Source: Leeuwenhoekiella aestuarii
GTDB lineage: Bacteria; Bacteroidota; Bacteroidia; Flavobacteriales; Flavobacteriaceae
DNA: 64,000 nucleotides
Reading direction: 5' to 3'
Assembly (NCBI RefSeq): GCF_004104055.1
Contig: NZ_QOVJ01000001.1
Span: 310,001-374,000 of the forward strand
Below are positions 43,324 through 48,947 of the stretch, one piece after another. The translations under genes were made by a program, and so were the position numbers. Under the pieces are notes generated by a model that searched no databases, had not been told where the DNA came from, and saw nothing but the letters and a program-made list of their open reading frames with translations. Every line of letters starts with the position of its first letter. The first letter of the stretch is position 1.

Positions 43324-43690
43324 TTAACCCATAAATCCCATGGCATCTGTTTTGATAACCGTAGGATCATCCTGAAAATTTCTGGCACTGGAGTACTTCC
43401 AAGCTATAGGATTGGTAACAAAACCAGATTTCACCAGATTGTTATGAATATATTCCAGTTTTTGTTTGATGACTTTACTCCTCCAAAGTTCAATGCGTTT
43501 ATTGTGATGCTGCCAAAATGGATGTTTGAGTAACATTACCTTTATTTCCGGCAGCCCTTTCAAACATCCAAAGAAGCCATTCTTTGCTACGTTCCTGTGA
43601 CTTTTCTAAAATAGCCTCAATCACTGCTTTTGATGTAAATTTTTTAAAATCTCTTATCAAACCTGAAGGATCATCATGTGCAGACAGAAG
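43324..43690 (-). pseudogene. REP-associated tyrosine transposase (RAYT, IS200-like) remnant, frameshifted
   Basis: Two frames together give the C-terminal half of a Y1/RAYT transposase. The first part reads GLIRDFKKFTSKAVIEAILE then KSQERSKEWLLWMFERAAG; after a one-base frameshift near 43530-43555 the second reads PFWQHHNKRIELW, KVIKQKLEYIHNNLVKSGFV and WKYSSARNF. These are hallmark RAYT segments. The N-terminal half with the HUH motif is absent; the fragment begins next to the REP-like end at 43691. So it is doubly broken and cannot be active. RAYTs process REP sequences, which fits the inverted REP pair around it. Confidence 0.85.
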
Positions 43691-43732
43691 TTAACTACCT
43701 CAGGGCAAGCCTGTCTGTCCGACTAAGGCATC
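43691..43732 (+). repeat. REP-like dispersed repeat, copy 3 (left end only)
   Basis: TAACTACCTCAGGGCAAGCC then TGTCTGTCC-GACTAA-GGCA. Matches the left ends of copies at 22153 and 29885, but the middle and right end are missing; it joins directly to the RAYT remnant. Confidence 0.65.
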
Positions 43733-43860
43733 AATCCAATGGACGGTAGCCAAGGAAACGCAATAGGGCGCTGTAGGGTTGTGAACTTTATAAGTGCTAC
43801 GCATCCTATTAAGATCAGGTTTTAGTGGCTCTGTTAACGCGCTTTATAAGCGCCACCAGT

Positions 43861-43873
43861 CACAGACTGGCGG
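43861..43873 (-). repeat. REP-like end, right side of the RAYT remnant
   Basis: CACAGACTGGCGG, the exact reverse complement of 43280-43292. The surrounding CCAGT-CACAG-ACTGG can form a hairpin. It lies 21 bases before the stop of the HhH gene. Confidence 0.7.
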
Positions 43874-43893
43874 TAGCGGGGGTCTACTTAATT

Positions 43894-44529
43894 TTAAAAT
43901 TCCAATACATTTTGAAATGAGTTACCTGACATATAGTTCCAGATACTATAATCTATATCTCTTCTAGAAACATTTAGCATATCCGCTGTAAATTCTACTA
44001 TTCGTTTAGCGCTTTGGTAACTATTGTAATCAATTTCAGCTTTATTCAAAAAATTAATGATATGTCTATCAACCGCAATTGTTTCAACATGCATAAGCTT
44101 AAAGAAGTAATCAATTGTTTTGTCACCAATTCCCGGTATAGATTTAAAATATTTTAAATTTGAACTATCATTTAAATAATCTAGTAATTCACTGGTAGTT
44201 TGTATAGAGCTTTCATCTAGAAAATTAATGACTGATTGAAATCTTTTTAATTTTATATGATTCTTCCAATTCAAAAAACTTTCTAAACCAACACTATTGA
44301 TTGTAAAAATTAAATTTTCAAGGTTATCAGCTTCTTCAAAATTGTTGTACACTCTTAAAACTCTGGGCAAAACCACTGTTTTATAATTCAAACCGGCTTG
44401 TAAAATAATATCCGTCAAGACAGCTCCTAGATGGTTATTATAGAAACAAATATTGCTTCTAATTAAACTAAAGTCATGTTTACCCTCTATAAATTGAATT
44501 AATTTATTTATTTCAATATTTTGACTCAT
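43894..44529 (-). CDS. HhH-GPD (endonuclease III/OGG-like) protein
   Basis: 211 residues. The C-terminal half has a helix-hairpin-helix with GPD-type active site: SIPGIGDKTIDYFF places Lys137 where endonuclease III has its catalytic Lys, and AVDRHI places Asp154 as the catalytic Asp. So it could be a bifunctional base-excision glycosylase/lyase, or a relative using the fold on another nucleobase substrate. No iron-sulfur Cys cluster follows, unlike Nth. It is last in the operon; its ATG overlaps the stop of the QueC-like gene (ATGA). HhH/OGG-like proteins accompany QueC-like proteins in type IV CBASS, which supports a common pathway. Confidence 0.8.
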   Translation of the reverse strand: MSQNIEINKLIQFIEGKHDFSLIRSNICFYNNHLGAVLTDIILQAGLNYKTVVLPRVLRVYNNFEEADNLENLIFTINSVGLESFLNWKNHIKLKRFQSVINFLDESSIQTTSELLDYLNDSSNLKYFKSIPGIGDKTIDYFFKLMHVETIAVDRHIINFLNKAEIDYNSYQSAKRIVEFTADMLNVSRRDIDYSIWNYMSGNSFQNVLEF

Positions 44530-45155
44530 TCACTTAGTCTTTTCAAAGCTTCTAATCTATCAACGCAATTTGGACAAGCACCACAAGGTACATCCGGAGA
44601 TGCCTGACAAGAAAAGGTTTTGCCTATTGGGGCTCCTAATTCAATTCCTAATTTCGCGACTTCAAATTTAGAATAATCTCTGAAGGGCATCTCGATTTTA
44701 ACAGAGCCATAGTCTTTAAGAAGACTTTCCAAATTATTAAAAAAATCGTTTGAACAATCAATTTCTTTTGCGTGATTGCTGTTGATAAATGCAGAATATA
44801 CGTTGTTCAAGCCTAATGTTCTAGCAAATGAGGCTGCAACGGTCAATATTAAAACATTCCGATATGGTATATATAAATCATCAGCAGTTATACTTTCTTC
44901 CCAAAGATTAGAAGCCTTTATGAATTTAGAATTTGAATATTTATAAATATCTGAAATATCTAATATTTCAATTTTACTTACGTATTGCTCAGGAAGTACT
45001 TTATTCAACCGATCTAATTCAGTCTTAAAACAATGCTGACCATAATTAATTATCAATGGAACAAATTCAACACATTTTTTCATAAATAAGTAACATAGAG
45101 TAGTCGAGTCTAAACCTCCAGAAACTAAAATCACTCCCTTTTTAAAGTCTTGCAT
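44526..45155 (-). CDS. QueC-like 7-cyano-7-deazaguanine synthase family protein
   Basis: 209 residues, an adenylating PP-loop enzyme. The PP-loop SGGLDSTT begins at residue 12; the substrate-binding segment IPYRNVLILTVAASFA matches VPGRN in QueC; zinc ligands are Cys183, Cys191, Cys194 and Cys197 (CQASPDVPCGACPNC). Real QueC turns carboxy-deazaguanine into preQ0. No queD, queE, queF or folE gene is near, and the neighbours are not queuosine genes, so a specialised role is more likely. In type IV CBASS a QueC-like enzyme (Cap9) is reported to attach a deazaguanine to an N-terminal glycine. A possible substrate lies two genes upstream at 46443-46808. Its start overlaps the PfkB-NDT gene by 25 bases. 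Confidence 0.88.
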   Translation of the reverse strand: MQDFKKGVILVSGGLDSTTLCYLFMKKCVEFVPLIINYGQHCFKTELDRLNKVLPEQYVSKIEILDISDIYKYSNSKFIKASNLWEESITADDLYIPYRNVLILTVAASFARTLGLNNVYSAFINSNHAKEIDCSNDFFNNLESLLKDYGSVKIEMPFRDYSKFEVAKLGIELGAPIGKTFSCQASPDVPCGACPNCVDRLEALKRLSE

Positions 45156-46450
45156 ATTTTAGAACTTTTAATAAATGTTTCACAAATTATTTCATCCATA
45201 TTGTTTGTTACGAGGCTGCAAGAGTGTGTTAACATACAATTTTGAGCTAAGTTAAATGGATCGTAGAGCAAAACTGGTATTTGTTTTTCAGATGCAATTC
45301 CAATTTCAACTAGGGTTCCAGGGTCATTATATAACAATACACAAATGACAATTTTACATTTATTCAAAAGTCTAATATCTTCGTTGTAATACTGTTGCTT
45401 CTGTTGTGAAGAATCACTTTCTTTCATTTGACCATTTACTTTTATTGGTCTTATTGGTGAAAAATTATGATATAGTAAACTTTTTTCTAAGGTATCGATC
45501 AAACTAGTATCAACAAAGTCAAAATCAGGAGCCGCAATATAAATATTAATATCTTTTCTATTTTCCCAATTCAATATAGTGCCTTGTAGACCTACTAAAT
45601 CATTAGTAGGTATTTTTAAAATTTTTTCAACTGAATTTTTAAAATTCATTGGGAATGTTGTGCTTGCATATTCCGCAGCAACAAAAGAAGCTAAGGCTAG
45701 ATTCTCATCAACCTTACTATAAATAGCAGATTCAAAAATTGCATTAAAAACATCACCTACTCCTACCGAATGTTGAATGGGCATGGTTTGAGAAGAAACT
45801 TGATGGACTTTATCTTCAATAAAATCATAAAGCCTTGTTCCGCCTCTATTTTCTTTTAAAACTAGTTTTTCGCATAGTCTTTCAAATAGTGAAGCAAAAG
45901 TTTTAAAATCAAAATTATTGGTCTCTATATATTTTAAAAAAATCTTACTTGATGTTGATATAAATATATTTTTGAATTTAAAATTGAGAGCACATAAATC
46001 TTCTAGACTTAAATTTGCTACTTCAAGACTAATTGGATATACTCCCAGTTTTCCTAGAATTCTTGAAATATCATATTCCCCTGAAGTAATTAGAAAACTG
46101 TCGCATTTTGGCGACTCGAAATCCAAGTAATTATATCTGTTATTTTCTCTTAAGATTAAATCATATCCTTGATCACCAATTTCTCGAGCTTCCTCAATTA
46201 AAATTAAATTAGGAGCATTTAATGTGTCTGCAACTTTAAATAGTTTTGGGCTATCGTAATGATCAAAATAATTATGTATACGTTCATCAAGATATTTGGG
46301 AGAAATATATCCAAGACTGTAATTTGCCGAGATTGCCCATAGACCTCTTGCAGAATGTGATACTCCTCCGAGTCTCATCTTCAAATTTTCGTCTTTATTT
46401 TTTAGAGTCACATCAACTAAAATATCTCCTATTAGGCAAATATTATGCAT
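45131..46450 (-). CDS. PfkB-type kinase fused to a nucleoside 2-deoxyribosyltransferase-like domain
   Basis: 439 residues from MHNICLIGDILVDVTLKN. Residues 1-290 are a ribokinase/PfkB fold: start motif CLIGDILVDV, LGGVSHSARGL, and the anion-hole/catalytic GVGDVF with Asp233. Residues 300-439 resemble nucleoside deoxyribosyltransferases: INIYIAAPDF at the base site, a nearby LLNKCKIVICVLL strand, and DPGTLVEIGIA with the candidate nucleophile Glu382. I do not know this fusion from housekeeping metabolism. It could phosphorylate a nucleoside and cleave or exchange its base, making or destroying a modified base or nucleotide. The ATG at 46450 overlaps the previous stop by eight bases; the frame to 46462 is less likely. 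Confidence 0.8.
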   Translation of the reverse strand: MHNICLIGDILVDVTLKNKDENLKMRLGGVSHSARGLWAISANYSLGYISPKYLDERIHNYFDHYDSPKLFKVADTLNAPNLILIEEAREIGDQGYDLILRENNRYNYLDFESPKCDSFLITSGEYDISRILGKLGVYPISLEVANLSLEDLCALNFKFKNIFISTSSKIFLKYIETNNFDFKTFASLFERLCEKLVLKENRGGTRLYDFIEDKVHQVSSQTMPIQHSVGVGDVFNAIFESAIYSKVDENLALASFVAAEYASTTFPMNFKNSVEKILKIPTNDLVGLQGTILNWENRKDINIYIAAPDFDFVDTSLIDTLEKSLLYHNFSPIRPIKVNGQMKESDSSQQKQQYYNEDIRLLNKCKIVICVLLYNDPGTLVEIGIASEKQIPVLLYDPFNLAQNCMLTHSCSLVTNNMDEIICETFIKSSKICKTLKRE

Positions 46451-46808
46451 TTGGCGAAACATTTATGATAATTGAATTAATTGGTGTTGTTGATGTGTTT
46501 GAGACTAATCCAGAATAGGTATTTTCTGTCAAACATTGACGTAAATAATTATACTTGGTTGGTAGATTTCCAATTTCCTCATTATCTATTAAGGCAACTA
46601 TTCTGTGCCCATTGAACTCTATAATTGCTTCCGTATTAACGTTAGGTAGATGCTGTTTTGAACTAAAATATTGAGATGAATCAACATCTTCTAACTCCGT
46701 CCTAAATGCTCTATTGCATTTGTTTTCTAACGATTCTCCACCTTGCTTAGAATCACCCCCTGAAAATCCCTGATAATCAGTAAAATTACCTGACCCTGTA
46801 CTGCCCAT
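46443..46808 (-). CDS. Small protein with Met-Gly start and Gly/Ser-rich tail
   Basis: From the ATG at 46808 it has 121 residues and begins MGSTGSGNFTDYQGFSGG, so Met removal would expose Gly. After the flexible tail (to about residue 27) comes a compact, probably beta-rich domain (TEAIIEFNGHRIVALIDNEE, IGNLPTKYNYLRQCL, INSIIINVSP). An in-frame ATG at 46859 would add 17 residues and bury the glycine; conservation should decide. The family is not one I can name, but short Gly-tailed proteins beside QueC-like genes (QatB type) are known, and this is the best candidate substrate of the QueC-like enzyme. Its stop overlaps the start of the PfkB fusion. Base composition is AT-rich like the rest of this operon. 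Confidence 0.65.
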   Translation of the reverse strand: MGSTGSGNFTDYQGFSGGDSKQGGESLENKCNRAFRTELEDVDSSQYFSSKQHLPNVNTEAIIEFNGHRIVALIDNEEIGNLPTKYNYLRQCLTENTYSGLVSNTSTTPINSIIINVSPNA

Positions 46809-46899
46809 TGATTTAGTTTTTAAATTATTAATTATTTTTTGGTTAGATGTTTGTGACATTTATTTGAGAAAAGAAAATCCTTTCTACAGTAGAGTTTTA

Positions 46900-47835
46900 T
46901 TAATTATCCCTTTGGTCGTAAATTTTTAGTGGTGAATCTGTCTTATAAAGTACTTTACCAGAAGGAACTACTTTACTAGAACCATTTAAATGCGTTTCTT
47001 GGTCATCAAAAAATATATGAGCCCCAAAAGCTTCCAATACTTTATCTTTTGATAACCCTCCCATAAAATATGCTTCATCTACATATACGCCCCAATGTCT
47101 TAAAGTTTTTACTACTCTCATATGACTTGGAGCATTTCTCGCAGTTACAATAGCTATTCTGAGAGGGGTAAGCTCTATTGTTGTCGGTAAAAATTCTTGA
47201 ATTTTTGACAATTTTCTCAATAACTCTGCAAAAGGGCCATCATTTAAGGGAACGTCCTCATTTTTTGATTCATGCTCATGAAATGCATCAATACCTTTCT
47301 CTTTATAAATTTGCTCTGATTCTTCTGAAAAAACGACTGCATCTGCATCAAAAGCAAATTTAACTCTATCAACCTCTGGCATATAGTTTTTAGGAGGATC
47401 ATAAATTAAAGCCGTAGCGCAATTAGATGTATCGCTCAATTTCTGAACATCCTTCTCATCTTTTGAAAGAAATAAATCAACATCAAATGCATCTATAAAA
47501 GGAGATAGAGGTTCACCTCCTGAAAATGCACATCTAGTAATTGAAAGATTAAAATGTTTAATTGACTTTAAAACTCTCACCCCCGTTTCAGGACTATTTC
47601 TTGACATCACTACCACCTCTACAATTTGCTTAGATGCAATATCATTTAACTTAAGTAGACTTTTAATCAATGGAAATGCCGTGCCCTCACTAAGTAATTC
47701 ATCCTCATGCTCAAGCTGATATTTTCTAAAGGCAGCTATATTTTCATTTTTAAATATTTCATTTTCCTTTTCCAAATTAAATAAAGCTCTTGATGATACA
47801 CCAACCACTAGTATTTGAGAAAAATCTAAAGGCAT
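46900..47835 (-). CDS. Cytosolic 5'-nucleotidase (cN-I-like family)
   Basis: 311 residues of the bacterial 5'-nucleotidase family (PF06189 type), HAD fold. Motif I is AFDADAVVFS (Asp163, Asp165), followed by the long cap region (EKGIDAFHEHE), TARNAPSHMRVVKTLRHWGV, and FFDDQ with the metal-binding Asp pair near 277-278. It removes phosphate from nucleoside monophosphates, often IMP, GMP or AMP. It stops 91 bases before the Met-Gly start of the next gene (41 if the longer start is used) and reads the same way, so it may feed nucleosides to the PfkB/NDT and QueC-like steps. It could also be an unrelated neighbour. Confidence 0.9.
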   Translation of the reverse strand: MPLDFSQILVVGVSSRALFNLEKENEIFKNENIAAFRKYQLEHEDELLSEGTAFPLIKSLLKLNDIASKQIVEVVVMSRNSPETGVRVLKSIKHFNLSITRCAFSGGEPLSPFIDAFDVDLFLSKDEKDVQKLSDTSNCATALIYDPPKNYMPEVDRVKFAFDADAVVFSEESEQIYKEKGIDAFHEHESKNEDVPLNDGPFAELLRKLSKIQEFLPTTIELTPLRIAIVTARNAPSHMRVVKTLRHWGVYVDEAYFMGGLSKDKVLEAFGAHIFFDDQETHLNGSSKVVPSGKVLYKTDSPLKIYDQRDN

Positions 47836-48247
47836 ATAATTAAATTTTATTGTTAAATAGAGAGCGAATTCTAAATAATCACACGAATAATATTCGTTAT
47901 AAAAATTTAAATCAAATACTCCCCCTAAATCTACCCCAAAATCCCCAAACCCCTTTACACAATTCTGTAATTAGCAATCCATAAGCCGCTAAACCCTACA
48001 ATTTGGGGGTATTTCCCCTCGGGTTTGCTTCGCCCTTTATCCATTGATCACCCATAGTTTCTCCATTGTTTTACCATTAAAGCCCAGTGTTTATGGGTTA
48101 TTAATGGAGGATCAATGGACAATCTATGCGTAAACCCCTAACAATACCCCTAAAAAAGCCGCAGCGGTGCAGGTGTCAAAAACGTGTTAAACCCCAACGG
48201 CTTGTTGCGCAACCTTCATAACTTTATACTTTAATACACTAAGATTT
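47836..48247. other. 412-base intergenic region upstream of the nucleotidase and the YagU-like gene
   Basis: Divergent promoter region for both sides. It contains a dyad ACGAAT-AAT-ATTCGT (47883-47897), close to the nucleotidase start and a possible operator, a C/G-rich stretch with short runs (47930-48020), and a long-range inverted repeat TCCATTGATC (48040-48049)/GATCAATGGA (48110-48119). No gene seen. Confidence 0.6.
48040..48119. repeat. 80-base inverted-repeat structure
   Basis: Perfect 10-bp outer arms 60 bases apart. Inside are ACCCATA/TATGGGT and CTCCATT/AATGGAG pairs that cannot both form with the outer stem in simple nested order, so alternative foldings exist. It is between the deazapurine-type operon and core genes, so it could be an insertion or recombination site. 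Confidence 0.6.
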
Positions 48248-48757
48248 ATGAGCAACGCACTGGAAGCCTGGTTAGAAAAAGATACGTTTACTTCTAATGT
48301 AAGCCGCGGGTTGATTTCCGGGGTTTTGGGAGGTATTGCCGGAACCGTGGTAAAATCTGCTATTGAAAAAGTACTGCCGGTACGCAAACCCAATACGCGT
48401 TCTGCTCAGGTTAAAATGGTAGATGATCTCTCGATGCAATTAACGGGAGAACGCATCAGCGAAAGCAATCACGAACTCGCAGAGCAATTGGTGAATATTC
48501 CGTTTGGGGCCAGTCTGGGTGCTACTTATGGTTATGCGAAACGCGATAAGCTCGATACCAATATTCTAGACGGTTTGGCCTATGGCGCAACCACCTGGGT
48601 AGGTACGCACGAGACTTCGTTACCCCTATTGGGTCTTAAAGACAATCCTACGGAAATTCCGGTAAGAATACAGATCAACGAGTTGATCGCCCATGCAGCC
48701 TTTGGGATCACGACCGAAATCGTACGGGGTATTATTGCAAAAAAACTCAGGGAGTAG
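48248..48757 (+). CDS. YagU-like (DUF1440) inner-membrane protein
   Basis: 169 residues. An N-terminal amphipathic part, then SRGLISGVLGGIAGTVVKSA, SLGATYGYA, LDGLAYGATTWVGTHE and INELIAHAAFGITTEIVRGI, the glycine-rich helices of DUF1440 proteins, which insert in the inner membrane; E. coli YagU has been tied to acid survival. Probably a small integral membrane protein. It stands alone, 190 bases before the next gene on the same strand. Confidence 0.7.
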   Translation: MSNALEAWLEKDTFTSNVSRGLISGVLGGIAGTVVKSAIEKVLPVRKPNTRSAQVKMVDDLSMQLTGERISESNHELAEQLVNIPFGASLGATYGYAKRDKLDTNILDGLAYGATTWVGTHETSLPLLGLKDNPTEIPVRIQINELIAHAAFGITTEIVRGIIAKKLRE

Positions 48758-48947
48758 CATAATGTCCTAACTTGCATACCTAAAGAACCGCCTCAAAATA
48801 AGGCTGTAAAGCGTATATAAAACTACCAAACAGAGTTTGCTGAAGCTTTAGGCTTCTACCCGCTTTGACGGATCAGGAAGTTGAATACCGCTTAAAACAG
48901 GTTTACCCGATCATCGGGAAGGCGTACACTCCAGAAGCACGGGACTA

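Larger units (their letters stand above)
43062..43893. other. 832-base region with transposase remnant and REP ends
   Basis: Holds, in order: a cassette-like motif (about 43113-43130), an imperfect inverted repeat around 43171-43199 (GATAGCA ... TGCTATC), a REP-like hairpin (43280-43296), the broken RAYT transposase (43324-43690), a REP-like left end (43691-43732) and a second REP-like hairpin in opposite orientation (43850-43876). No intact gene. Confidence 0.75.

Noticed and set aside
43167-43388. 73-codon minus-strand frame
   Set aside because: It is a different frame over the RAYT remnant and REP hairpin; no protein-like composition.
44526-45155. Ordinary queuosine biosynthesis gene
   Set aside because: No queD, queE, queF or folE neighbours; overlapping genes encode a PfkB-NDT fusion and a glycosylase-like protein instead.
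43894-47835. Complete CBASS or Qat system
   Set aside because: QueC-like and HhH genes fit, but I find no CD-NTase, cyclic-nucleotide effector, Cap10/TGT, QatA ATPase or QatD nuclease.
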